Shown piece by piece: positions 18,060-26,257 of a stretch of DNA of 64,000 nucleotides (the stretch's first letter is position 1; each line of letters opens with the position of its first letter). The stretch comes from Acidobacteriota bacterium. GTDB lineage: Bacteria > Actinomycetota > Acidimicrobiia > Acidimicrobiales > Microtrichaceae. The stretch is from positions 1-64,000 of the forward strand of contig QEUP01000008.1 in the NCBI GenBank assembly GCA_003577145.1, given 5' to 3'. A program made the translations under genes and the position numbers. The notes under the pieces are model-generated. The model made no database searches, had not been told where the DNA came from, and saw only the letters and a program-made list of their open reading frames with translations.

Positions 18060-20306
18060 ATGAAGAAGGCAGCCGGGGGACGCAGGGGGCTCTGCGGTCT
18101 GCCTGCGATGCTGGTCGCTGTCTGTGTGCTGGCTGCTGCTTGCACCTCGCAGGACTCGGGCGGCAACGACGAAGGACCCGGCGACGACGAGACCGGCGCC
18201 AGCACCACGACGGTCACCTCGGCTCCCTGGACCACCGACGAGGCCGGCGGGGTGCTCACCATCCACACCGGCGCGATGGCGCTGTCGGTGAGCGATGACC
18301 CCTTCACCATCAGCGCCTCGCCCGCCGGGGGTGGCGAGGAGTTCTTCGCCGAAGCCGGCGGCCTCTACCTGGTGCGCGACGGCCGGCGGGTGGCGGTCAG
18401 CGAGGCGACCGGGCACGAGGCAGCCGAGGACTCGGTCTCCTTCGCGGTGTCCTTCGACGACGGGTCGACCGGGCTGGTCGAGTTGCGCGACGGTGGCCGG
18501 CCCGACTCGGTGGCCGTGGCCATCCGACCCGATGACACAACCGGAGTGAGCGCTTGGGGTGAGAGCCTGGCGTCACCCGACGACGAGCTGATCTACGGGC
18601 TCACCGAGCGCACGGTCGATGACATATCGGCCTCTGAGTACTTCCCCCGAGAGGTGGGATCGCTCGACCGCAAGGGCGAGACCGTCGAGATGTGGATCAG
18701 GCCGACCATGTCGGGATACGCCCCGTTCCACCAGTCGTCGAAGGGCTACGGCCTGCTCGTCGACGGGTTCATGCCGGGCCGCTACGACGTCGGCGCGACC
18801 GACCCGAACGTCGTCGAGTTGGAGTTCGAGTGGGACCCCGACTCCGGAACCGCCGGATATCACCTGTTCTACGGGCCCGCGCACAGCACCATCCTGCAGG
18901 CCTACTACGACCTCACCGGCCGACCCCCGGTACCTCCCGATCACGTCTTCGAACATTGGCGGGGCTATGACGAGCACCCGGTGGGCGAGCCGGTCGAGGT
19001 CGACGGGGTCGACATCAACGCCGAGGTCGCCGACGACCTCGCCCACTACGAGGAGTACGGCATACCGGCCGGCCTCTACCACTTCGACCGGCCCTGGACG
19101 GTGGGCGAGCTGGGGTTCGAGGAGCTGGTCTTCGACCCCGAGCGCTACCCCAACGCCGCCGAGATGCTGGCGATCCTCGCCGCGCGCGGCTGGCACATGC
19201 ACGTCTGGGTCGCCCCTTGGGCGATGGGCAGCAAGGGCGACGAGGCCGCCGAGCTCGGCTACCTCGCGCCGGGTTCGGACCGCGAGTCGGCCAGCATCCT
19301 GCAGGGCGTCTCGGTCGACCTCACCAACCCCGACGCCGTCGAGTGGTACAAGCAGGACTTCCTGGAGTTCCTCGACGGGCCCGAAGGTAGCTACGTCGAC
19401 GGGTTCATGATGGACCGCGGCGACGAGCCCGACGTCTCCAGCGAGCCCGACGACATCTGGTTCGACGGGCGCAACGGGCACCAGATCCACAACTGGTACC
19501 CGGTCGAGTTCGACCGGGTCTTCCGGGAGATCATCGACGAGGCACGGCCCGAGGACGGCTACCTGCTGGCCCGGGCCGGCTACACCGGCTCACAGGCCTA
19601 CGTGATGCGCTGGGGCGGCGACACCCACGGGCGCGACGGCCTGGCGATCCCCGAAGCCGAGCCCACCGAGGCGCAGTCCCCTTCGACGGATCTCGGGCTG
19701 CGCTCGGTGCTGATCAGCATGCAACGGGCCGCTTTCATGGGTACCCCCTACTGGGGCCACGACATCGGCGGCTACAACGGCTGGCTCGACCGGGAGGTCT
19801 ACGGCCGCTGGATCGAGGTCGGCTTCGCCAGCCCGATCATGCGCTTCCACGGCCCCGACAACACGCCTTGGAACGTGGCACCCGACGGCGGGTTCGACCA
19901 GGAGCTGCTCGACATCTACAAGGGCTACGTCCTCTTGCGCCACGACATGAACGGCTACCTGGCCGCCACCGCCGAGCAGGCATCCGAGGACGGCATCCCG
20001 ATGGTGCGGCCACTGGTGTTCGCCTGGCCCGCCGAAGCGGGCGCCTCGAACCGCTGGGACGAATGGATGCTGGGCGACGACCTGCTGGTCGCACCGGTGT
20101 GGCAGAGCGGCGCACGGGAGCGCACGGTGTGGATCCCACCCGGCGAGTGGGTCGACTTCTGGGACCACGACGAGGTGGTCAGCGGACCGACCGAGATCAC
20201 CGTGGATGCTCCCCTCGGCAAGCTCCCCATGTGGGTGACCCCCGGCTCCGGGCTGCTCGACATCGACGTCGACGAGGCCCTGACCGCGCGCGCACACGGC
20301 TCCTAG
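18060..20306 (+). CDS. secreted GH31-family alpha-glycosidase lipoprotein
   Basis: 748 residues. ATG 18060 gives a signal peptide (MKKAAGGRR...VCVLAAAC) with a lipobox cysteine, then a Ser/Thr/Asp-rich linker. The rest is GH31-like: an N-terminal beta-sandwich (LIYGLTERTVDDISASEYFPRE), PPVPPDHVFEHW at the barrel start, GIPAGLYHFDRPWTVGELGFEELVFDP, WHMHVWVAPW, the probable nucleophile Asp in YVDGFMMDRGDEPD, and TPYWGHDIGGY plus SPIMRFHG near the C-terminus. The usual WxDMNE motif is replaced, so substrate preference is unclear. It probably cleaves alpha-linked sugars outside the membrane. Confidence 0.88.
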   Translation: MKKAAGGRRGLCGLPAMLVAVCVLAAACTSQDSGGNDEGPGDDETGASTTTVTSAPWTTDEAGGVLTIHTGAMALSVSDDPFTISASPAGGGEEFFAEAGGLYLVRDGRRVAVSEATGHEAAEDSVSFAVSFDDGSTGLVELRDGGRPDSVAVAIRPDDTTGVSAWGESLASPDDELIYGLTERTVDDISASEYFPREVGSLDRKGETVEMWIRPTMSGYAPFHQSSKGYGLLVDGFMPGRYDVGATDPNVVELEFEWDPDSGTAGYHLFYGPAHSTILQAYYDLTGRPPVPPDHVFEHWRGYDEHPVGEPVEVDGVDINAEVADDLAHYEEYGIPAGLYHFDRPWTVGELGFEELVFDPERYPNAAEMLAILAARGWHMHVWVAPWAMGSKGDEAAELGYLAPGSDRESASILQGVSVDLTNPDAVEWYKQDFLEFLDGPEGSYVDGFMMDRGDEPDVSSEPDDIWFDGRNGHQIHNWYPVEFDRVFREIIDEARPEDGYLLARAGYTGSQAYVMRWGGDTHGRDGLAIPEAEPTEAQSPSTDLGLRSVLISMQRAAFMGTPYWGHDIGGYNGWLDREVYGRWIEVGFASPIMRFHGPDNTPWNVAPDGGFDQELLDIYKGYVLLRHDMNGYLAATAEQASEDGIPMVRPLVFAWPAEAGASNRWDEWMLGDDLLVAPVWQSGARERTVWIPPGEWVDFWDHDEVVSGPTEITVDAPLGKLPMWVTPGSGLLDIDVDEALTARAHGS

Positions 20307-20989
20307 CCCGGTTCCTCACGCGCTCGCGTGAGCAACCCGCCGCACGCCGGCGACAACCCGCCCGGCCTTGGAGGATCCGAGTCGTGTCACGCAGAGACGC
20401 CAACGAGTCGGAGCACCCCGGAGATGACCGCTCTCGAGCGCCGACCCCGCCGGAGAACGCCCGTGCCGTCGGGATCTGGTCGGACTCGGGCCCTCACCGT
20501 GGACGATCAGAGCCGGCCGTGACCGGGCGCGGCGCGACGAACCGGCAGCACCTCCCACGATCGTCGCCGAGGGTGTCAGCGAGGCTGTCGGGCGACCGGG
20601 CGTGGCGCGACGAACCGGCAGCACCTCCCACGATCGTCGCCGAGGGTGTCAGCGAGGCTGTCGGGCGACCGGGCGCGGCGCGACGAACCGGCAGCACCTC
20701 CCACGATCGTCGCCGAGGGTGTCAGCGAGGCTGTCGGGCGACCGGGCGCGGCGCGACGAACCGGCAGCACCTCGGCAGCGGGCCTGCTTCGAGTTCGGTG
20801 TCACAGCCCCCGGGTATGAATTACAGCGATGTTTCTCGTCACACCCGCCTGTCAGCTTCGGTGGCGAACCGGGCGGCCGGAGCGTCGCCACCAACCGAGG
20901 CCTGCCGGTCACAACACCGGCTCGCCGAGGCAAGTGGCTCGCTGCCCCGGCGGCGCGGCAACCCGTCCGACAGCGGAGGTTCACGAGAA
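20307..20989. other. 683-base non-coding gap with repeats
   Basis: It contains a 73-bp tandem repeat (20521-20773, listed separately) and an inverted repeat GGTGGCGA (20860-20867) with TCGCCACC (20885-20892). No frame here is convincing: open frames shift through the repeats. It should also carry the promoter of the sigma-like gene, whose ribosome site GGAGG lies at about 20976. Confidence 0.6.
20521..20773. repeat. 73-bp direct tandem repeat, about 3.5 copies
   Basis: Copies begin at 20521, 20594, 20667 and 20740 (period exactly 73). They are nearly identical (for example one C/T change at gaccgggcg[c/t]ggc); the last stops after 34 bases. There are no spacers, so it is not a CRISPR array. 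Since 73 is not a multiple of three, the frame changes in each copy, arguing against coding. Confidence 0.9.
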
Positions 20990-21691
20990 ATGCCTGACAT
21001 CGACCGAGAGCATCTCGCCCGGAGCATGGCCGCCATGGCCTGCGACAGGGCGATGATCTTCCCCTTCATCGAGCGCTACGGCGACGCCCTCGAGCGGGTC
21101 GTCCGGCGCATCCTCTTCGAGTTCGGCCGCCGCGACCTGGCCGGCGACCCCGACGAGGTCAGCGGGTTCGTGCTGGACGCGGCCTATGTCATCTCCCAGC
21201 GTGCCCCGGGCTGGGATCCCGCGGGCGGTGCCCTGCCCTGGTACTGGGCCTTCCGGGCAATCCGCCACGACATCGGCGTCACGATCGGCAACGCGCGGGT
21301 CGACCTCGATCTCGAAGAGGTCGACCTGGGCCCACCCGCCGCTGCCTGCTCGGGAGGCGGCGCCGACTGCGACCTCGACGAGCTGGCACGTCGCTATCCG
21401 CATGTGCGGTTGCTGCTCGAGGCGGTGCGCGAGGTCACCTCGCCGCGCAACGCAGCCGTGCACCTCGAGTACCGTTTCCAGCGTTGCTGTGGCGACCCCT
21501 CACCGGCCCATACCGTGGGCGCGATGTTCGACCTGTCACCCGAGAACGTCCGCCAGATCGACTACCGGGTACGTCGGCAGCTCAGCGAGCTGGTATCGAC
21601 CGACGGCCGCTTCGCCGACCTGCGTACGGTTGAATGGATCGATCCGGGCCCGCAGGGTAGGACCACCGAGATGGAGATGTCGATGGCATGA
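20990..21691 (+). CDS. divergent ECF sigma factor-like protein
   Basis: 233 residues from ATG 20990. The order resembles ECF sigma-70: a region-2-like segment (FIERYGDALERVVRRILFEFGRRDLAGDPDEVSGFVLDAAY, then WDPAGGALPWYWAFRAIRHDI) and a region-4-like HTH (VHLEYRFQRCCGDPSPAHTVGAMFDLSPENVRQIDYRVRRQLSEL). The usual acidic DAED signature is weak and there is a cysteine-rich linker (AACSGGGADC). It is a paralogue of the protein at 37939-38631, sharing ALPWYW, GDPSPA and NVRQID. It overlaps the next gene by ATGA. Assignment as a sigma-like regulator is an inference from pattern, not a certain family match. Confidence 0.62.
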   Translation: MPDIDREHLARSMAAMACDRAMIFPFIERYGDALERVVRRILFEFGRRDLAGDPDEVSGFVLDAAYVISQRAPGWDPAGGALPWYWAFRAIRHDIGVTIGNARVDLDLEEVDLGPPAAACSGGGADCDLDELARRYPHVRLLLEAVREVTSPRNAAVHLEYRFQRCCGDPSPAHTVGAMFDLSPENVRQIDYRVRRQLSELVSTDGRFADLRTVEWIDPGPQGRTTEMEMSMA

Positions 21692-21996
21692 TCATCCGCC
21701 CCGCGCTCGACGTTCACCGGCCCCGGGACCTGACCCTCCTCTGCGAGCGGTTGGCCCAGCGGCTGCAACGAGCAGGTCTCACTCATCCACTCGAGGCGGC
21801 GGTTGCACTGACCGTTCGCGGAGCACGCCAGGCGGACCTGCAAGACCAGGCCCGCGCACTGGGCCTCAGCTCCGCCCACCTGGCCGGCATCGAGGCGGGT
21901 CACCTCGCGTTCCCGGACCTACCACCCCCCTTGCTGGCCGCGGCGCGAGATACCGCCGGCCTCGACCTCGATCGGCTCATGTCGCCGAACCACTGA
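21688..21996 (+). CDS. small HTH-like protein
   Basis: 102 residues, ATG 21688 overlapping the sigma-like stop, and its own stop (TGA) shares a base with the next ATG. All-helical by composition; the segment ADLQDQARALGLSSAHLAGIEAGHL resembles a Cro/XRE-type helix-turn-helix. The N-terminal helix (LLCERLAQRLQRAGL) could be a protein-binding surface. Tight coupling on both sides suggests it works with the sigma-like protein and the nuclease, for example as a partner or repressor, but this is inference. Confidence 0.6.
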   Translation: MIIRPALDVHRPRDLTLLCERLAQRLQRAGLTHPLEAAVALTVRGARQADLQDQARALGLSSAHLAGIEAGHLAFPDLPPPLLAAARDTAGLDLDRLMSPNH

Positions 21997-23879
21997 TGTC
22001 GCTCACCGCCCGCCTCGACGTATCAGCAGTCCCACTCCAAGGGGCGTACGTGGCCAAGCGCTGTCCGGTGCGGGCGCAGAACGACATCGTCGGGCCGGTC
22101 GAACCCCTGCCCCCCTCCGAGGTGCTGCAGCGCCGGCTCGATCGGGGCCTCCGCTTCGAGGCCGACGTCGTCGCCGAGCTCCACGAGCTCCACCCCGGCG
22201 CCACCTTCGTCGAATCCGGCAAGCCCGCCGAGCGGGTCGAGCTCACCCTCGACGCCATGCGACGCGGGGCGGTGTTGATCGTCGGTGGCCGCCTCCCCGA
22301 CGACCTGGCCGGGCGACGGGTCGGCGAGCCCGACCTGCTGATTCGAGCCTCCGACTCCGACGGGTACCTGCCGGTCGACATCAAGCACCACCGCACGCTC
22401 CGCGACCGTCCGGAATCGGGCAACTGCATCGAGGCCCTCACCTCCGAGTTGGCCTTTCCCTCCGTGGCAGCAGCCTCGACGCGACCCGACCTGGCCGCAC
22501 GCAAGAACAAGGACGACCTGCTCCAGCTGGCCCACTACCGACGCATGCTCCAGGCATGCGGGCAGGCCGGCGGCTCGGGCCACGCCGGCATCGTGGGCAA
22601 GGAGCAGAGGGTGGTGTGGTACGACCTCGACTCACCCGTATGGAAGACCCGCTCGACCAGTGAGCGCTGGAAGCTGCGCTCGACAATGGAGGTCTATGAC
22701 TTCGAGTTCGGCTTCCGCCTCGACATCGTGGCCACCGCCCAGCGTCACCAGCTCGACCCAGGCGTTGAGCTGCTGGTCGTCCCGGTCCGCATCCACGAAT
22801 GCGACCAGTGCCCGTGGCGGGACCACTGCCTCGACGAGCTGGCACGCACGGACGATGTCAGCTTGCTGCGCCGCACCGGGTGGCGCGGCTGGAAGGCGCA
22901 CGCCGATCACGGAGTCCGCACCCGAGCCGACCTCGCGGCGCTCGATTGGCGCACGGCCGACCTCGTCGCTCACGGTGTCGATGTCCGTGCGATCCTCGAC
23001 GAGCTGGCGAAGCACCCGCCGGCAACTCCCATCGCCGACATCGTCGGCTGCCGAAAGACCGCCCAGTCAGCCCGCCTCGAAGCTGCCGGCATCAACACTG
23101 CGGGCGATGCGCGGGCACTCGACCCGAGGACCGCTTCTTACTCCGGCTCCGGCCTCTCCCGCCTGGCCGAGCAGATCGACGAGGCTCGGGCAGCCATCTC
23201 CGCCGAGCCGGTGTTCCGTGCCCGGGGTGTCGAGCACATCTGCGTGCCCAGAGCAGACGTCGAGGTCGACCTCGATCTAGAGAGCACCGAGGACGGCGCC
23301 TACCTGTGGGGAGCCCTCGTCACCGACCGCGCCCACACCGGCCTAGCCGCCTCGGGCTATCGCTCCTTCGTCACCTGGGAGCCCGTCACGGCCGCAACCG
23401 AGCTGGCGGTGTTCGGGCGCCTGTGGGCCTGGCTGTCGGATCTGCGCGATTCGGTGCACCGCAAGGGCAAGACCATGTGCGTCTACTGCTACAACGAGCG
23501 CGTCGAGGCCGATGCGCTGAGAAGGCTCGCCGGGCCGAACGAGCTTGCAGGCGTCGCGGACCTGGTGACATCCGACGAGTGGGTGGACCTCCTCCGAATC
23601 ACCCAGGCTGCACTGGTCACCGGCACCGGCCTCGGCCTCAAGCAACTCGCACCGCTGGCCGGCTTCTCGTGGGAAGACGACGACGCGGGCGGCGAGCAGT
23701 CGATGATCTGGCACGACTTGGCGGTGGGCGACGCCGACTCGGCGACCCGCCAGGCAAACCGGCAGCGGATCCTCGACTACAACCGCAACGATGTCGAAGC
23801 CACCCTCGCGCTGCGCCGATGGCTCGCAGCCGTAGGGTCATCGCTTCCCGCCGTTGCCGATCTCCGCCCCATGGGCTGA
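21996..23879 (+). CDS. TM0106-type RecB-like nuclease with RNase H-like C-terminal domain
   Basis: 627 residues from ATG 21996. The N-terminal half has a PD-(D/E)XK nuclease core: LRFEADVVAEL, VGEPDLLIRASDSDGYLPVDIKHHR (Asp and the DxK pair), and DDLLQLAHYRRML. A Cas4/AddB-like iron-sulfur set is visible: one Cys near the start (AKRCPVRAQND) and three later (HECDQCPWRDHC). A helix-hairpin-like middle region (DIVGCRKTAQSARLEAAGINTAGDARAL) is followed by an RNase H-like exonuclease domain: VEVDLDLESTEDGAYLWGALV, CVYCYNERVEADALRRL, RILDYNRNDVEATLALRRWL. Such proteins may process DNA or RNA ends. It is the last gene of the sigma-like/HTH cassette. Confidence 0.83.
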   Translation: MSLTARLDVSAVPLQGAYVAKRCPVRAQNDIVGPVEPLPPSEVLQRRLDRGLRFEADVVAELHELHPGATFVESGKPAERVELTLDAMRRGAVLIVGGRLPDDLAGRRVGEPDLLIRASDSDGYLPVDIKHHRTLRDRPESGNCIEALTSELAFPSVAAASTRPDLAARKNKDDLLQLAHYRRMLQACGQAGGSGHAGIVGKEQRVVWYDLDSPVWKTRSTSERWKLRSTMEVYDFEFGFRLDIVATAQRHQLDPGVELLVVPVRIHECDQCPWRDHCLDELARTDDVSLLRRTGWRGWKAHADHGVRTRADLAALDWRTADLVAHGVDVRAILDELAKHPPATPIADIVGCRKTAQSARLEAAGINTAGDARALDPRTASYSGSGLSRLAEQIDEARAAISAEPVFRARGVEHICVPRADVEVDLDLESTEDGAYLWGALVTDRAHTGLAASGYRSFVTWEPVTAATELAVFGRLWAWLSDLRDSVHRKGKTMCVYCYNERVEADALRRLAGPNELAGVADLVTSDEWVDLLRITQAALVTGTGLGLKQLAPLAGFSWEDDDAGGEQSMIWHDLAVGDADSATRQANRQRILDYNRNDVEATLALRRWLAAVGSSLPAVADLRPMG

Positions 23880-24315
23880 CCGTGACCCGCGGACTGACGG
23901 TCGGGCCCCGCCACGCCCCATGGACCTGAGACACCCCCGGGAGGTCGCGAGCGCCAGTGCCAGGGCACCGGGACCTCAGACGAGCCTGTCGGTCCCGGTG
24001 CCCCTGGCGTCACCTCCCGGGGACATCTCGACGTACCGCTCATGACGATAGAGACCCGACGTGTCGGACTCTTTTCGCTTCGGTGAAGACTGGCGGGACG
24101 GCTGTCTTGACGCCGGTCCAGACGATCACCCGAGCTGCCGGCCGCATGCCAGATGGGCCCCGTCCTCACCGGGAGATCCGGGTCCTCACCGGGACCTATC
24201 GCGTTTCACCTCAGCTCCGTCGGCTCGACCGGCGAGGAGTTGAGCGACGCCGACGATCGCACCAGCGGCGTGCACTCGGCGGGTGGTTGCGGCGATCCGG
24301 GATAGCTTCGCGTTC
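23880..24315. other. 436-base non-coding gap
   Basis: It contains a long hairpin (23935-24022) and little else that I can support. Minor repeats (gtcctcaccgg twice near 24153-24195) lie before the next gene. Confidence 0.5.
23935..24022. terminator. long two-part stem-loop after the nuclease gene
   Basis: The outer arms CCCCGGGAGGT (23935-23945) and ACCTCCCGGGG (24012-24022) pair perfectly. The inner arms CAGGGCACCGGGACC (23961-23975) and GGTCCCGGTGCCCCTG (23991-24006) pair with one bulged C, leaving a 15-base loop. No T-tract follows. It could terminate the cassette, stabilise its 3' end, or be a structured RNA. Confidence 0.6.
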
Positions 24316-24948
24316 ATGCGCCCGCCGGCGGTCATCCCGCTGACCCTTACGATCCTGTTGCTCGCCGCCTCCCCAGCCACCGCGCACGAGGACGTCGGCG
24401 AGATGACCGTGACCGGGGCCGAGCAGATCGGCCCCGACCTGGTACGCGTCGAGATCGGCCTGCTGTACGCCGACGACGGGCACTTCGCCGAAGGCGCCAC
24501 CGTCAGCGCCACCTTCACCGCCGTCGACGGGTCAACCGTCGGGCCGGTGCCTCTCGCATGGCTCCGGGACGCCCTCTACGCGGCCGAAGTCGACCTTCCG
24601 GCGGCGGGAACCTGGACCGTCGAGGTGTCCTCGGTGGAACCCACCGCCACGGCCACTGCGTCGGTGGAGGTGACCGAGGAGGGCGGTCCTACGACTGCCC
24701 CCACGACTGCCCCCGCCACGTCGACCACCACGACGGCAACAACCGCGACCGCGCCGGGCAACGGGGACGAAGCCGGCGAGGGAGCCGAAGACGGCGGCAG
24801 CAGCTTCCCCTGGCTGGCCATCGTGGCAGCCGGCGCTGCTCTGGCTCTGGTCGTCGTTGGCGCCTGGCTGCTCATCCCCCGCCGACGCACCGACACCGAA
24901 GAAGAGGCAGCCGGCGAGGAAGGCGAGAGCTTCGACCACGGACCATAG
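24316..24948 (+). CDS. exported, membrane-anchored protein with an immunoglobulin-like domain
   Basis: 210 residues from ATG 24316 (a GTG at 24283 would spoil the signal peptide). Order: signal peptide MRPPAVIPLTLTILLLAASPATA followed by HEDVGEMTV; a beta-rich domain about 25-120 reminiscent of FixH/YtkA or CopC-type folds (VSATFTAVDGSTVGPVPLAWLRDALYAAEVDLPAAGTWTVEV); a Thr/Ala/Pro-rich linker; one membrane helix (WLAIVAAGAALALVVVGAWLL); and a short acidic tail. It probably sits in the membrane with the beta domain outside. Function is unknown; a metal or copper-trafficking link is speculative. Confidence 0.7.
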   Translation: MRPPAVIPLTLTILLLAASPATAHEDVGEMTVTGAEQIGPDLVRVEIGLLYADDGHFAEGATVSATFTAVDGSTVGPVPLAWLRDALYAAEVDLPAAGTWTVEVSSVEPTATATASVEVTEEGGPTTAPTTAPATSTTTTATTATAPGNGDEAGEGAEDGGSSFPWLAIVAAGAALALVVVGAWLLIPRRRTDTEEEAAGEEGESFDHGP

Positions 24949-25009
24949 GCTCGTGGCCGAAGTGGCGAAGACCGCCGGTGCGAACGGCGCGCTCACCGCA
25001 TGACGGTCC

Positions 25010-26083
25010 TCACGCCCGCGCTTCGAGCACCAGGTTGAACGGTGTCTCGGCCGCCCGGCGGAAGCTGGTGAACCCGGCCTCCTCGGCGACGGCGCGCAGC
25101 CGAGCCTCCCCGGCCTGTGCCCCGAGCGCCAGCCCCACCTCCTGCGACTGCGAGGCGGGGGTGCAGATGAGCGTGGACGCGGCGTAGAAGATCCGGCCCA
25201 CCGGGTTCAAGTTCTCCTCGACGCTGTTGCCCGCGAAGGGCTCGACCAGCATCGCGGTGCCGCCCTCGGCTAGGGCGTTCCGCGTGTGGCGCAGGCCCCC
25301 GACAGGGTCACCCATGTCGTGCAGGCAGTCGAAGAAGCAGATCAGGTCGTAGCCGCTACCGGGGAAGCTCTTGGCCTTGGCCACCTCGAAGCGGGCCCGG
25401 TCTGCGACACCGGCCTCCACCGCCGCCTTGCGGGCCGCCTCGATCGACTCCTCGTGGTAGTCGAAACCCACGAAGGACGACTCCGGGTAGGCCTGGGCCA
25501 TGATCACGGTCGAGGAACCGAACCCGCAGCCCACATCGGCGACCTCGGCGCCGTCGAGAAGCTTCTGCTCCACCCCCTCGAGGGAGGGGATCCAGCTCTG
25601 CGCCAGGTTTGCCGCGTATCCAGGGCGGAAGAACCTCTCGGTGCCGTGGAACAGGTCGTGGTGGTGCTGGTGCCAGCCGACCCCGGCCCCGGTGCGGAAT
25701 GCCTCGGTGATCGCCTCGTCGGACTTCGCCGCAGCGGTGGTCACCTGGAAGCCGCCCATGACGAAGGCGGGGCTGGTCTCGTTGGTGAGGACCTCGGCCT
25801 GCTCGGCTGACAGCGAATAGCGGTCGTCCCCCTCGTAGGTGACGTAGCCACCCGCGGCGAGAGCGGCAAGCCACTCCCGGACGTTGCGTTCGATGACCCC
25901 CGCCTGCGTCGCCAACTCGGCTGGTGTCCTCGCCTCGCCGTCGGCGAGAGCCCGGAACAGGCCCAACCGGTCGCCGACGACCACGAGCGCTCCGAGCATG
26001 ATCGACCCGAAGTCCCCCAACGCCTGCTCCACCAGCTGATTGACACGATCCTCGTCGATCGCTTTGGCTTGGTCGATTGTCAT
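25010..26083 (-). CDS. class I SAM-dependent methyltransferase (Rv2258c-like)
   Basis: 357 residues, ATG 26083 with AAGGAGA upstream; the longer frame to 26890 is an artefact. It has an N-terminal winged-helix dimerisation region (GLFRALADGEARTPAELATQAGVIERNVREWLAALAAGGYVTYEG) and a C-terminal Rossmann methyltransferase core with SAM motif I VADVGCGFGSSTVIMA, motif DLICFFDCLHDMGDP and AMLVEPFAGNSVEENL. The architecture resembles mycobacterial Rv2258c and O-methyltransferases of natural-product pathways. The acceptor is unknown. It is divergent from the phosphotransferase gene, with SARP-like repeats between them. Confidence 0.87.
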   Translation of the reverse strand: MTIDQAKAIDEDRVNQLVEQALGDFGSIMLGALVVVGDRLGLFRALADGEARTPAELATQAGVIERNVREWLAALAAGGYVTYEGDDRYSLSAEQAEVLTNETSPAFVMGGFQVTTAAAKSDEAITEAFRTGAGVGWHQHHHDLFHGTERFFRPGYAANLAQSWIPSLEGVEQKLLDGAEVADVGCGFGSSTVIMAQAYPESSFVGFDYHEESIEAARKAAVEAGVADRARFEVAKAKSFPGSGYDLICFFDCLHDMGDPVGGLRHTRNALAEGGTAMLVEPFAGNSVEENLNPVGRIFYAASTLICTPASQSQEVGLALGAQAGEARLRAVAEEAGFTSFRRAAETPFNLVLEARA

Positions 26084-26131
26084 GGCATTCTCCTTTTCGT
26101 CGACCCAACAGGGCGAGCCTGCCTCGACGGG

Positions 26132-26172
26132 CCTGCAATCGGTCTGCAACAGCGGCTGCAAACAGGCTGCAA
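26132..26172. promoter_or_regulatory. four CTGCAA direct repeats, 11-12 bp apart (SARP-type box)
   Basis: The heptamers CCTGCAA (26132), TCTGCAA (26143), GCTGCAA (26155) and GCTGCAA (26166) are spaced 11, 12 and 11 bases, about one helical turn each. SARP regulators bind heptameric direct repeats with 11-bp spacing just upstream of a -10 box. A candidate rightward -10 (CACAAT, 26184-26189) follows. A SARP-family gene lies 2 kb away. Confidence 0.6.
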
Positions 26173-26257
26173 ACACGGCTCGCCACAATCCAGGTCTGGA
26201 ATCGATGCGATACAGACACCGAGCAGGGTCGTGGCGTTGGCCCAACGGAGGCCGGGG

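Noticed and set aside
20521-20773. possible CRISPR array
   Set aside because: The units are contiguous with no unique spacers and no cas genes are nearby; the Cas4-like nuclease is of the TM0106 type.
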